A DNA stretch of 64,000 nucleotides from Paraburkholderia sp. PREW-6R (GCF_039621805.1 NZ_CP155076.1:62001-126000), one strand, 5' to 3'; positions 38,701 to 44,444 are shown, counted from the first letter of the stretch. Program-made: numbers and translations. The notes: generated from the sequence alone by a model not told the origin.

Positions 38701-41700
38701 GATCCTGGCCAATGCGAACAACAGCTTCGGCGGTCTGGTCAACGCGCTGGCGAACAGCACCAGCGGTACGGTGAACATCACCGGCATGGGTAACCTGACG
38801 CTCGGTAACATCACGGGCGGAAACATTGCGCTGGATTCGGTCTCGGGCTACCTGAACGGGCTGGCGTCGACCATCACCGCACCGGGCAGCGTGAACCTGA
38901 CGCAAGGCGCAAACGCGACCTTCGTTGCACCGAATATCAGCGCCGGCGGTAATGTGGCGCTGGCAAGCGGGGGCAACCTGACGCTGGCCAACGTGAGCGG
39001 CAGCAGCCTGAACGCGAGCGCCACGAGCGGCAGCATCGGGCAGCTGGGTAACGCAACGGTCAATGTAAGCGGCCCGAGCAACCTGAACGCCACGCAGGGC
39101 AACGTGATCCTCGCCAATGCGAACAACAGCTTCGGCGGTGTGGTCAACGCAGTGGCGAACAACCCGAACGGTACGGTGAACATCACAGGCCTGAACAACC
39201 TGTCCTTGGGCAACGTGAGTGGCGGCAATATCACCGCGCAAAGTGCGAACCTCACGGCGCTCGGCAATGTCACGGGTGTGAACACGACGCTGATTGGTAC
39301 GGCCAGCGTGACGACCGCGCCCACAAGCAACGTGACGGGCACACAGAATCTCACCATCATCGGACCGAACCTGAACATCGGTGGGAACGTCGGCAGCAAC
39401 ACGACGACGGGCAACACGACGCTGCTGGGCACGAACATCACGATCCCGGGCAATGTCACGGGTGGCAACACCACGGTGGTATCCAATGGCACGCTGAACA
39501 CGCTCGCCGGCAGCACGCTCTCGGGTAACCAGAGCCTGAACATCACGGTGCCGAACGCGACGATCGCGGGTAACGCCAGCAGCAACGGCAACACCACGAT
39601 CTCGGGCAACACGACGACGGTGGCCGCAGGCGGCAACGTGACGGGCAACAACGTGACGGTGACCGACACGGGCAACTTCACGTCGGCGGCCAACAGCACG
39701 GTGCTGGGCAACACGAGCACGAACATCACGGCCGCGAACCTGAACATCGCCGGCAACGTGGGCAGCAACACGACGACTGGCAACACGACGCTTGCGGGCA
39801 GCAACGTGACGGTGTCGGGCGATGTGACCGGTGGCAACACGACGCTGGTGGCCGGTACGTCGCTGGACACGACGCCGGGCAGCACGCTCTCGGGTAACCA
39901 GAGCCTGAACATCACGGCGCCGAACGCGACGATCGCGGGTAACGCCAGCAGCAACGGCAACACCACGATCTCGGGCAACACGACGACGGTAGCCGCAGGT
40001 GGCAACGTGACGGGCAACAACGTGACGGTGACCGATACGGGCAACTTCACGTCGGCGGCCAACAGCACGGTGCGGGGCAACACGAGCACGAACATCACGG
40101 CGCCGAACCTGAACATCGCCGGTAACGTGGGCAGCAACACGACGACTGGCAACACGACGCTTGCGGGCAGCAACGTGACGGTGTCGGGCGATGTGACCGG
40201 TGGCAACACGACGCTGGTGGCCGGTACGTCGCTGGACACGACGCCGGGCAGCACGCTCTCGGGTAACCAGAGCCTGAACATCACGGCGCCGAACGCGACG
40301 ATCGCGGGTAACGCCAGCAGCAACGGCAACACCACGATCTCGGGCAACACGACGACGGTGGCCGCAGGTGGCAACGTGACGGGCAACAACGTGACGGTGA
40401 CCGATACGGGCAACTTCACGTCGGCGGCCAACAGCACGGTGGCAGGCAACACGAGCACGAACATCACGGCCGCGAACCTGAACATCGCCGGCAACGTGGG
40501 CAGCAACACAAGCACGGGTAACACGACGCTGAACACCACGGGCAACACCACCATCGGTTCGGGTGGCAATGTCAGCGGCAATAACGTGACGTCGAACAGC
40601 GGCGGTGATTTCAACTCGGCCGCCAACAGCACGGTGCTGGGCAACACGAGCACGAACATCACGGCAGCGAACCTGAACATCGCCGGTAACGTGAGCAGCA
40701 ACACGAGCACGGGTAACACGACGCTGAACACCACGGGCAACACCACCATCGGTTCGGGTGGCGATGTCAGCGGCAATAACGTGACGTCGAACAGCGGCGG
40801 TGATTTCAACTCGGACGCCAACAGCACGGTGGCAGGCAACACGAGCACGAACATTACGGCGGCGAACCTGAACATCTCGGGCAACGTGGGCAGCAACACG
40901 AGCACGGGTAACACGACACTGAACACCACGGGCAACACCACCATCGGTTCGGGTGGCGATGTCAGCGGCAATAACGTGACGTCGAACAGCGATGGCAACT
41001 TCACGTCGTCATCGAACAGCACGGTGGCAGGCAACACGAGCACGAACATTACAGCCGCGAACCTGAACATCTCGGGTAACGTGAGCAGCAATGGCACGAC
41101 GACGCTCACGGGCGGTACCGTGAACACGGACGCCGGCAGCATGCTTGCGGGTCATCCGCTGATCATCAACTCCTCGGGCGGATGCCTGGAGGGTACGGTG
41201 ATCGGCCTGACAGGCAGCGCGTCAACGTGTGGTGCAAGCTCGGGTGCGAGCTCTGGCGGCAGCACGGGCGGCGCTTCAGCCACGGGCACGGGCGCGACCA
41301 TCGACGGTGGCGGTAGCGGAGGCACCGCCGGTGGCATCGGGCTGGCTGCGCTGGGTGTCGCGGGCATGGGCTTCCTCGCGTTCCACAATGGTGGTGAGCT
41401 GTGGGATGGTGCAATGCAGGTGGACGGCACACCGCCGGTAGGCGCTGACACGGAGCTGACGTTTGAGGCCCAGTTTGACCGGGCGGGCGACACGGTGCGG
41501 CTGCTGGGCGACGGTCAGTACGGACACGGCTTCGGGCAGCCGATGAAGCTGGTGGACAGCAGCAATGGCGCGAAGCGCTATCGCTACGAGTCGGCCGACG
41601 GCAGCCGCAAGGCGGAGTTCGTGTTCAACCCGCAGACGCACAGTGTGTTCTACACCGAGCAGGTGGGTGAGGCGGGTGCACCGGCGCAGTCAGTGCAGCA

Positions 41701-41773
41701 GTACCGGCTGAGCGCGCACGGCTGGGCCCGGGTGCACGGCACGCAAAGCGCACAGGCCGCGCCTGCGAAGTAA
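23753..41773 (+). CDS. Giant HMW1-type adhesin (TpsA), sequon-saturated repeats
   Basis: The 6006-residue protein starts with an extended signal peptide (ESPR): MNKNLYQLVFSRKHGMLVAV, a charged spacer, a hydrophobic core, cleavage near ALA-QS at 67. The TPS/haemagglutinin domain follows with NPNGVIFG at 152-159 and the HMW-type GEWLIDPTDVTVS segment near 432. From about residue 1290 to 5160 the protein is a mosaic of 148-, 208/209- and 269-residue units, then 123- and 65-residue units, all predicted beta-helix rungs. A representative 208-residue unit holds 17 N-X-S/T sequons. The end has CX14C (codons 41183, 41228), a Gly/Ser linker, a hydrophobic segment and an unknown C-terminal domain. It is the probable substrate of the N-glycosyltransferase at 1923. 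Export would need a TpsB partner that is not in the window. The length of the repeat array may vary between strains or be mis-assembled. Confidence 0.93.
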   Translation: MNKNLYQLVFSRKHGMLVAVGEDVTVDGKAAGARMGAGLGAVRTRLLALTPFALAAWLVGGGQAALAQSLPTGAQVVTGQATISSSSSQNMIITQGSQRGVISWNSFNIGQGSTVQFVQPNAQSQTLNRVIGGTTSTILGHLLANGQVLLQNPNGVIFGRGAVVDVGSLLATTKQVSATDFMAGNALKLTGSGTSAAVRNDGSITAGPGGYVVLMGDQVHNSGSIRADNGHVVLAAGDTAVVSLANGQGVQLNLTGASAQALVDSSGQIQAANGTVQLSARGANTLLQTVINLSGVVAAGSGAVVLDGGTTGDVVMTGAIDVAGRAAGTKGGTVVLSGDRVGLFGNASIDASGDAAGGQVIIGGDNLHKIPGSAAAGMVGEIGLANYTQVDAGATVSMGSAHGDGGFVETSGHNLNVNGNVTGAAPNGKYGEWLIDPTDVTVSSAADSGYNGNLTGGFSTGNASSANVNIGTLQNALNSSNVTITTSGAGAGAGDVAFNGWLLGTGSATMLTIHADNNFTINANGAIGLSNGLNGLNITANNISILGFLDARPSSLPTTLTANNSFYVGPYAPSGGVNAGAGYQIGVVNLFGASSATISAPTIVINGRVGGSNATGGSYTVGTINSSNVTVNNGGTLGVGNLNVTGNLLVASGGTLTSVANGQAGALNISGGANITLAGNVSSGAQNMTIAGAGVALGNVTAGNLSTTATGGSITELAGSALNVSGASNLNATQGSVILANANNSFGGLVNALANSANGTVSIADHGNLALGNISASNVTLVSGANITQGAGSAVTGTGAANGSVTLAANGSITLNGSITSTAGAMDVNLLADQGAAGRGSVTLNNATVNTGGGSLNISANTTNTLSSAIFLNGSQTSVTANGGTLTGVAGGDGTANQYDGIEIVNATIAQTGPGTLNFNGTSNTGNGFALGTDSGYGIVNGMGSIVQSGNGTININARNASTNSAALIVSGGSIQQSGAGAINLNQNSTAGAVNAAVFIGSNVGPSVGNSTIAQTGNGTITINGLSTVGAGLAIEPYATISQSGSGAIMINGTSTTATGPGVSQVGGLISQTGNGSMSLNGQSAGGAAVSLTGGNLSQGGSGVLNITGVATSSGTGLSVAGGTLVQSGNGTLNMNGTSASGTPIVLNGSSTVNFNATGSLGISSGDALTLGNIRAANISATSAGNLSLTGQLNSSSDLLLASTAGAISGTPATLTAPGNITLSQGTNQTLSAPNISAGGNVSLTGGGNVTLANVTGSSLAVTSVNGSVGQLAASKINVSGVSNLTATQGSVILANANNSFGGLVNALANSTSGTVNITGMGNLTLGNITGGNIALDSVAGQLLGALGNLSATNSVSLTQGANATLVAPNITANSVTLASGGNVSLNNISAASLSATSTSGSIVEAAGALVNVTGASSLNAGAGNVIVNSANNTFGGAISATAAQPSGVINVTGLGNLTLGNVSGGALTLGTGNGSIGQTAGSVVNVSGASSLTATQGSVILANANNSFGGLVNALANSTSGTVNITGMGNLTLGNITGGNIALDSGNGQLLGALGNLSAPNGTVSLTQGANATLVAPNVTAADVTLVSGGNVSLATVTATNSIVADAINGQILGANASIAANSVNLTQGANATLVAPNITANSVTLASGGNVSLNNINAASLSATSTSGSIVEAAGALVNVTGASSLNAGAGNVIVNSANNTFGGAIDASAAQPSGVIDVTGLGNLTLGNVSGGALTLGTGNGSIGQTAGSVVNVSGASSLTATQGSVILANANNSFGGLVNALANSTSGTVNITGMGNLTLGNITGGNIALDSVAGQLLGALGNLSATNSVSLTQGANATLVAPNITANSVTLASGGNVSLNNISAASLSATSTSGSIVEAAGALVNVTGASSLNAGAGNVIVNNANNTFGGAISATAAKPAGVINITGLGNLTLGNVSGGALTLGTGNGSIGQTAGSVVNVSGASSLTATQGSVILANANNSFGGLVNALANSTSGTVNITGLGNLTLGNISSGALTANSTSGSIVEAAGALVNVTGASSLNAGAGNVIVNSANNTFGGAISASAAQPSGVINVTGLGNLTLGNVSGGALTLGTGNGSIGQTAGSVVNVSGASSLTATQGSVILANANNSFGGLVNALANSTNGTVNITGLGNLTLGNISSGALTANSTAGSIVEAAGALVNVTGASSLNAGAGNVIVNSANNTFGGAISATAAKPSGVINVTGLGNLTLGNVSGGVLTLGTGNGSIGQTAGSVVNVSGASSLTATQGSVILANANNSFGGLVNALANSTSGTVNITGMGNLTLGNITGGNIALDSVSGYLNGLASTITAPGSVSLTQGANATLVAPNITANSVTLASGGNVSLNNISAASLSATSTSGSIVEAAGALVNVTGASSLNAGAGNVIVNSANNTFGGAIDASAAQPSGVIDVTGLGNLTLGNVSGGALTLGTGNGSIGQTAGSVVNVSGASSLTATQGSVILANANNSFGGLVNALANSTSGTVNITGMGNLTLGNISSGALTANSTSGSIVEAAGALVNVTGASSLNAGAGNVIVNSANNTFGGAISATAAQPSGVINVTGLGNLTLGNVSGGALTLGTGNGSIGQTAGSVVNVSGASSLTATQGSVILANANNSFGGLVNALANSTSGTVNITGMGNLTLGNITGGNIALDSVAGQLLGALGNLSATNSVSLTQGANATLVAPNITANSVTLASGGNVSLNNISAASLSATSTSGSIVEAAGALVNVTGASSLNAGAGNVIVNSANNTFGGAISATAAQPSGVINVTGLGNLTLGNVSGGALTLGTGNGSIGQTAGSVVNVSGASSLTATQGSVILANANNSFGGLVNALANSTSGTVNITGMGNLTLGNITGGNIALDSGNGQLLGALGNLSAPNGTVSLTQGANVTLVAPNITANSVTLASGGNVSLNNISAASLSATSTSGSIVEAAGALVNVTGASSLNAGAGNVIVNSANNTFGGAISASAAQPSGVINVTGLGNLTLGNVSGGALTLGTGNGSIGQTAGSVVNVSGASSLTATQGSVILANANNSFGGLVNALANSTSGTVNITGMGNLTLGNITGGNIALDSGNGQLLGALGNLSAPNGTVSLTQGANATLVAPNVTAADVTLVSGGNVSLATVTATNSIVADAINGQILGANASIAANSVNLTQGANATLVAPNITANSVTLASGGNVSLNNINAASLSATSTSGSIVEAAGALVNVTGASSLNAGAGNVIVNSANNTFGGAISASAAQPSGVINVTGLGNLTLGNVSGGALTLGTGNGSIGQTAGSVVNVSGASSLTATQGSVILANANNSFGGLVNALANSTSGTVNITGMGNLTLGNITGGNIALDSGNGQLLGALGNLSAPNGTVSLTQGANATLVAPNITANSVTLASGGNVSLNNISAASLSATSTSGSIVEAAGALVNVTGASSLNAGAGNVIVNSANNTFGGAIDATAAQPSGVIDVTGLGNLTLGNVSGGALTLGTGNGSIGQTAGSVVNVSGASSLTATQGSVILANANNSFGGLVNALANSTSGTVNITGMGNLTLGNITGGNIALDSGNGQLLGALGNLSAPNGTVSLTQGANATLVAPNITANSVTLASGGNVSLNNISAASLSATSTSGSIVEAAGALVNVTGASSLNAGAGNVIVNSANNTFGGAIDASAAQPSGVINVTGLGNLTLGNVSGGVLTLGTGNGSIGQTAGSVVNVSGASSLTATQGSVILANANNSFGGLVNALANSTSGTVNITALGNLTLGNISSGALTANSTAGSIVEAAGALVNVTGASSLNAGAGNVIVNSANNTFGGAISATAAKPSGVINVTGLGNLTLGNVSGGVLTLGTGNGSIGQTAGSVVNVSGASSLTATQGSVILANANNSFGGLVNALANSTSGTVNITGMGNLTLGNITGGNIALDSVSGHLNGLASTITAPGSVNLTQGANATLVAPNITANSVTLASGGNVSLNNISAASLSATSTSGSIVEAAGALVNVTGASSLNAGAGNVIVNSANNTFGGAIDATAAQPSGVIDVTGLGNLTLGNVSGGALTLGTGNGSIGQTAGSVVNVSGASSLTATQGSVILANANNSFGGLVNALANSTSGTVNITGMGNLTLGNITGGNIALDSGNGQLLGALGNLSAPNGTVSLTQGANATLVAPNITANSVTLASGGNVSLNNLSAANLSATSTSGSIVEAAGALVNVTGASSLNAGAGNVIVNSANNTFGGAIDASAAQPSGVINVTGLGNLTLGNVSGGVLTLGTGNGSIGQTAGSVVNVSGASSLTATQGSVILANANNSFGGLVNALANSTSGTVNITALGNLTLGNITGGNIALDSVSGYLNGLASTITAPGSVNLTQGANATLVAPNITANSVTLASGGNVSLNNISAASLSATSTSGSIVEAAGALVNVTGASSLNAGAGNVIVNSANNTFGGAISATAAQPSGVINVTGLGNLTLGNVSGGALTLGTGNGSIGQTAGSVVNVSGASSLTATQGSVILANANNSFGGLVNALANSTSGTVNITGMGNLTLGNITGGNIALDSVSGYLNGLASTITAPGSVNLTQGANATLVAPNITANSVTLASGGNVSLNNISAASLSATSTSGSIVEAAGALVNVTGASSLNAGAGNVIVNSANNTFGGAISATAAQPSGVINVTGLGNLTLGNVSGGALTLGAGNGSIGQTAGSVVNVSGASSLTATQGSVILANANNSFGGLVNALANSTSGTVNITGMGNLTLGNITGGNIALDSGNGQLLGALGNLSAPNGTVSLTQGANATLVAPNVTAADVTLVSGGNVSLATVTATNSIVADAINGQILGANASIAANSVNLTQGANATLVAPNITANSVTLASGGNVSLNNISAASLSATSTSGSIVEAAGALVNVTGASSLNAGAGNVIVNSANNTFGGAISATAAQPSGVINVTGLGNLTLGNVSGGALTLGTGNGSIGQTAGSVVNVSGASSLTATQGSVILANANNSFGGLVNALANSTSGTVNITGMGNLTLGNITGGNIALDSVSGYLNGLASTITAPGSVNLTQGANATFVAPNISAGGNVALASGGNLTLANVSGSSLNASATSGSIGQLGNATVNVSGPSNLNATQGNVILANANNSFGGVVNAVANNPNGTVNITGLNNLSLGNVSGGNITAQSANLTALGNVTGVNTTLIGTASVTTAPTSNVTGTQNLTIIGPNLNIGGNVGSNTTTGNTTLLGTNITIPGNVTGGNTTVVSNGTLNTLAGSTLSGNQSLNITVPNATIAGNASSNGNTTISGNTTTVAAGGNVTGNNVTVTDTGNFTSAANSTVLGNTSTNITAANLNIAGNVGSNTTTGNTTLAGSNVTVSGDVTGGNTTLVAGTSLDTTPGSTLSGNQSLNITAPNATIAGNASSNGNTTISGNTTTVAAGGNVTGNNVTVTDTGNFTSAANSTVRGNTSTNITAPNLNIAGNVGSNTTTGNTTLAGSNVTVSGDVTGGNTTLVAGTSLDTTPGSTLSGNQSLNITAPNATIAGNASSNGNTTISGNTTTVAAGGNVTGNNVTVTDTGNFTSAANSTVAGNTSTNITAANLNIAGNVGSNTSTGNTTLNTTGNTTIGSGGNVSGNNVTSNSGGDFNSAANSTVLGNTSTNITAANLNIAGNVSSNTSTGNTTLNTTGNTTIGSGGDVSGNNVTSNSGGDFNSDANSTVAGNTSTNITAANLNISGNVGSNTSTGNTTLNTTGNTTIGSGGDVSGNNVTSNSDGNFTSSSNSTVAGNTSTNITAANLNISGNVSSNGTTTLTGGTVNTDAGSMLAGHPLIINSSGGCLEGTVIGLTGSASTCGASSGASSGGSTGGASATGTGATIDGGGSGGTAGGIGLAALGVAGMGFLAFHNGGELWDGAMQVDGTPPVGADTELTFEAQFDRAGDTVRLLGDGQYGHGFGQPMKLVDSSNGAKRYRYESADGSRKAEFVFNPQTHSVFYTEQVGEAGAPAQSVQQYRLSAHGWARVHGTQSAQAAPAK
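27626..39103 (+). repeat. Modular tandem repeat array (444/624/807-bp units)
   Basis: Taking GTGATCCT of the VILANANN codons as marker, unit starts are 27626, 28250, 29057, 29681, 30125, 30569, 31193, 31637, 32261, 32888, 33695, 34322, 34949, 35393, 36017, 36644, 37268, 37892, 38699, with a diverged end at 39104. Steps are 624/627 (11 times), 444 (4), 807 (3) and 405 (last). The differences of about 180 bp correspond to whole 60-61-residue modules added to a 444-bp core: one with AGQLLGALGNLSA or SGYLNGLASTITA, and a second with TAADVTLVSGGNVSL. One diverged relative of the core lies at 25961. Copies are nearly identical in DNA. Confidence 0.93.
39518..40624 (+). repeat. 369-bp tandem repeats
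   Basis: The codons for LSGNQSLNIT recur at 39518, 39887 and 40256, exactly 369 bp (123 residues) apart. The units also hold NNVTVTDTGNFTSAANSTV. The third unit passes into the 195-bp family at about 40430. Confidence 0.9.
40430..41209 (+). repeat. 195-bp tandem repeats
   Basis: AACAGCACGGT recurs at 40430, 40625, 40820 and 41015, 195 bp apart. The same family forms the array at the left window edge. Part of it (40764 onward) is nearly identical in DNA to positions 361 onward. Confidence 0.9.
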
Positions 41774-42290
41774 GCGCCTGATGTTGCACTCCGCGCGACC
41801 CGGCCCGATCGTTTCTTCGTTGAGCACGATAGTGATGGTTTCCCAGAGTTCGACGGATCAAGGGAGATTGTGCCCAAGATGGCTATCGTGGGCACGATCG
41901 TTCCGGCTATCCAGGTTTTCTCGGTTTAGAATGTGGGTGGCCGATGAGGGAGTGTTTGTCAGCTCTACCCAGGCAGTAATTTCCTGATGCGCAAGATCTT
42001 CTATCAAAGATGCGACCCGTTTTCCACGTCGGCACGCAAGTGGAATTCGTGAGCCTGCAGGGGCTGCCCAACTAATTGTGCGGGCCCAATTAGCCACTGA
42101 TGTTGGAGCGGAAGGCAGATAGTTTTGCGTCCAAGCGCGACGCAGCACAAGGCTGCTGCGGCAAGCGCGTTGCTGATCTTCAATAGACCAGACTGAATCT
42201 GGCAGTGGTCGGGTTCTTTTGCTGATGCGCGTTGCCCGGAGGGCGTAGCGCGAGGCGGTAACGCGCGCGACGAACCGCAAGCAGTCCGCC
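41774..42290 (+). other. Intergenic region after giant adhesin
   Basis: Identity with the paralogous copy ends 11 bases after the stop codon (41784). No hairpin comparable to 1395-1428 is present. A minus-strand open frame at 41858-42292 has no family resemblance that I can see. The right part may be the non-coding end of the IS481-type relic that follows. Confidence 0.35.
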
Positions 42291-42385
42291 ATGACTCAGG
42301 AACAGAAAGTCATTTGCGCCAAGGTCCGCATGCTCGAACTGGCCCGGCAACTGGAAAACGTCAGTCAGGTTTCCCGTGTTCTGCG
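42291..42385 (+). pseudogene. IS481-type transposase, N-terminal fragment
   Basis: ATG 42291 opens with MTQEQKVICAKVRMLELARQ, then LENVSQVSRVL, matching the conserved start of IS481-type transposases (MTQEQK, LLELAKQLGNVSQ). Resemblance stops after about 30 residues and no DDE domain follows. Confidence 0.7.
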
Positions 42386-42794
42386 CAAACTTGAAGGGCA
42401 AGATCGCGCGTACGAGCGGATATCTGCGCTACAGCTTCCGGGTGCCACGGTTTCAATGCTCAAGAAAGCAGGACTTCATAGCCGACTGCGGCGTGTGCGG
42501 TGAGCGTATCTGACTGTGGTTGCGCGACGTCGTCAACATCCGAGTGCACGGCACTAGCAAATGGGTTCAAAGTCGAGGTGTTGCAATTAGTGGCTGCGTC
42601 GTCCGCCACTGCCGGCACCTTACTTGGGACGATCGGTCACAACGGACACTACGTGACATCAGCACCCGAAGCCAGAGTCGCTGTACGCGAGCCGGAGTGA
42701 AGCACACCGCTGCAGCGCCGGTTGCCCGTTTAACACACGTTCTGCCGCGCACAGGAGGTATGCGCATGGCACCACAACTCGAATGACTGACTGA
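42386..42794 (+). other. Unassigned sequence between transposase relics
   Basis: Nothing recognisable; short open frames only. Probably insertion-sequence debris. Confidence 0.3.
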
Positions 42795-42932
42795 GTTGTC
42801 AGGCAGCACAACCTGCTGAACTTGACGGCACAGATTGCGCACCTCGGCCAGATGGCTGCAGAACACGCGCTTCGCTATCTTGACTTCCTCGAACAGGTGC
42901 TGGCTGATGAGGTGATGGCACGTTCGGAGTGA
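42795..42932 (+). pseudogene. IS21-type IstB helper, N-terminal fragment
   Basis: The frame from 42795 to TGA 42932 encodes LTAQIAHLGQMAAEHALRYL and DFLEQVLADEVMARSE. This resembles the N-terminal region of IstB-like ATPases (FLEQLLxxExxAR) just before the P-loop, which is missing. Only 45 codons remain. Confidence 0.5.
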
Positions 42933-43151
42933 ACGGGCCCGGATGCTGATCCGGCACAATTGGTGATGATGCGCTGTCGCTTATGAGACGAAGCCTCGGC
43001 TTGATCAGGCAGGTCCAACTTCGTAATAAGCTGTCCCACCTTGCGTTCGTGCGCTCCTTAATTGGCTTCGTTCTGCAACCATAGTTGCTGTCGTCTTTTC
43101 GGTGTCCAGATCACTGGAGTTGCCCCTGTAACTCAGGACACGCGAACACCG

Positions 43152-44045
43152 TTAGGTTGATGACGCCGCAGCGCGCCTGAACTCGCGAGGCGAGCGGTAT
43201 TTCAGGGCTTTGTGCGGGTGACGCTCGTTGTAATGTTCAAACGCAATAGCCAGACGCGAGAGCGCCGTTGGCGCGTCGGGCTTGTCCATATAGGCGACGT
43301 AATTGTGCTTCATGGTCTTCACGAACGACTCGGCCATGCCGTTGCTCTGCGGCGAACGCACAGGCGTGGTCAGCGGTTCCAGGCCCAGCTCGCGTGCAAA
43401 GCGGCGTGTGCGATGGTCGATATAAGCCGAGCCGTTGTCCGTCAGCCATTCGATGGAGCGCGCCGTTTGTGTGGTGCCGAAGCGCTGTTCGACGGCAGTC
43501 AGCATCACGTCGCGCACCACGTCGCCGCTATGCCCGCCGGTCGTCGCTGCCCAGCTAATCGCTTCCCGGTCGCAGCAGTCCAGCGCGAATGTCACGCGCA
43601 ATGGCGTGCCGTCATCGCACCGGAACTCGAAGCCATCGGAGCACCAACGAGTATTGCTCTGGTCAACGGCCACACGGCCGTCGTGCCGCCGCTTATCTCG
43701 ACGCACGCCGGGACGGCGCAGCAGCAACTGATGCTCGCGCATCACGCGGTAGACACGCTTGTGGTTGATGCACGGCGCACCGACCAACTCGCGACTGCGT
43801 CGCAGGAGCGCCCAAATACGCCGATAGCCATAGGTCGGCAAGTGCCCCACATGAGCCCGAATTTCCTCGACCAGTTCCGTGTCGTCGGCCCGCTTGGCAC
43901 GGCGACCATCTTGCCAATCGGACGAGCGAGACTGTTTCACCGCCATACCAGAGCGCGCCACGCCGAGAACTTCGCAGACCGTTTTCAATGGTCGTCCCCC
44001 GGCAACAAGGGCGAGCGCGCAATCAGGTTTTTTGAGCGGCCCCAC
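43152..44045 (-). CDS. IS2-group OrfB transposase (DDE)
   Basis: The 297-residue frame overlaps orfA by 61 bases in another frame. It has a helical N-terminal part (PTYGYRRIWALLRRSRE), then the rve core with catalytic D in WCSDGFEFRC, D in WLTDNGSAYI and E in SPQSNGMAESFVKTM, and ends FEHYNERHPHKALKYRSPRE. All three acidic residues are kept. It is probably expressed as an OrfAB fusion by programmed frameshift. Confidence 0.92.
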   Translation of the reverse strand: MGPLKKPDCALALVAGGRPLKTVCEVLGVARSGMAVKQSRSSDWQDGRRAKRADDTELVEEIRAHVGHLPTYGYRRIWALLRRSRELVGAPCINHKRVYRVMREHQLLLRRPGVRRDKRRHDGRVAVDQSNTRWCSDGFEFRCDDGTPLRVTFALDCCDREAISWAATTGGHSGDVVRDVMLTAVEQRFGTTQTARSIEWLTDNGSAYIDHRTRRFARELGLEPLTTPVRSPQSNGMAESFVKTMKHNYVAYMDKPDAPTALSRLAIAFEHYNERHPHKALKYRSPREFRRAAASST

Positions 44046-44401
44046 TCGACGGCCTCTTTCAGGATTTCGACTTCCATCGTCTTCTTTCCGAGAAGCCGCT
44101 GCAGCTCCTTGATTTCCTTGATGGCGGCGGCCAGCTCCGATGCAGGCACAACGGTTTCGCCCGCTTGCACTGCCGCCAGGCTGCCTTCCTGGTATTGCTT
44201 GCGCCAGCCGAAGACCTGGTTCGGGTTCACGCCGTGCCGCCGCGCTACGGCTGATACCGATGCGCCCGGCGCCAGCGTTTCCTGCACGATGGCGATTTTT
44301 TCCTGGGCCGTGCGCCGCCGACGACGCTCCGGCTCGGTCAGAATTTCGATGGGTTCCACGTAATGACTAGGCTTATTGATAGGCACAAGACTATCCCTCA
44401 T
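43985..44401 (-). CDS. IS2-group OrfA (InsC-like)
   Basis: The 138-residue protein has a helix-turn-helix (EKIAIVQETLAPGASVSAVA, then RRHGVNPNQVFGWRKQYQEG) and a leucine-zipper-like segment (ELQRLLGKKTMEVEILKEAV), ending PLLPGDDH like InsC of IS2. It binds the element ends and, by -1 slippage at the A6 run (44028-44033), is fused to OrfB to make transposase. Confidence 0.9.
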   Translation of the reverse strand: MRDSLVPINKPSHYVEPIEILTEPERRRRRTAQEKIAIVQETLAPGASVSAVARRHGVNPNQVFGWRKQYQEGSLAAVQAGETVVPASELAAAIKEIKELQRLLGKKTMEVEILKEAVEWGRSKNLIARSPLLPGDDH

Positions 44402-44444
44402 TTTAAGAGAGTTCTTGTGTCCTCAGATACGTGGGGCCGCTCCA

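Larger units (their letters stand above)
43115..44444 (-). mobile_element. IS2-group element (IS3 family), complete
   Basis: The 1330-bp element has imperfect terminal inverted repeats: TGGAGTTGCCCCTGTAACTC from 43115 and, on the other strand from 44444, TGGAGCGGCCCCACGTATCT. Flanks are ATCAC (43110-43114) and ATCAG (44445-44449), four of five bases alike, consistent with a decayed 5-bp target duplication. It carries orfA and orfB on the minus strand with an A6 slippage site, and its length matches IS2 (1.33 kb). Both frames look intact, so it may be active. Confidence 0.9.

Noticed and set aside
27626..39103. CRISPR-like array suggested by regular repeats
   Set aside because: Units are hundreds of bases long, multiples of three, and translate in one open frame.
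26863..39241. Very long minus-strand open frames (764 to 2017 codons) opposite the giant adhesin
   Set aside because: They are mirror frames of the GC-rich repeats; their Pro/Leu/Ala-rich or His/Arg-rich translations repeat with the same period as the sense gene and have no domain or ribosome site.
41858..42292. 144-residue minus-strand open frame
   Set aside because: No family resemblance, odd composition, and its start overlaps the start of the IS481-type relic on the other strand.
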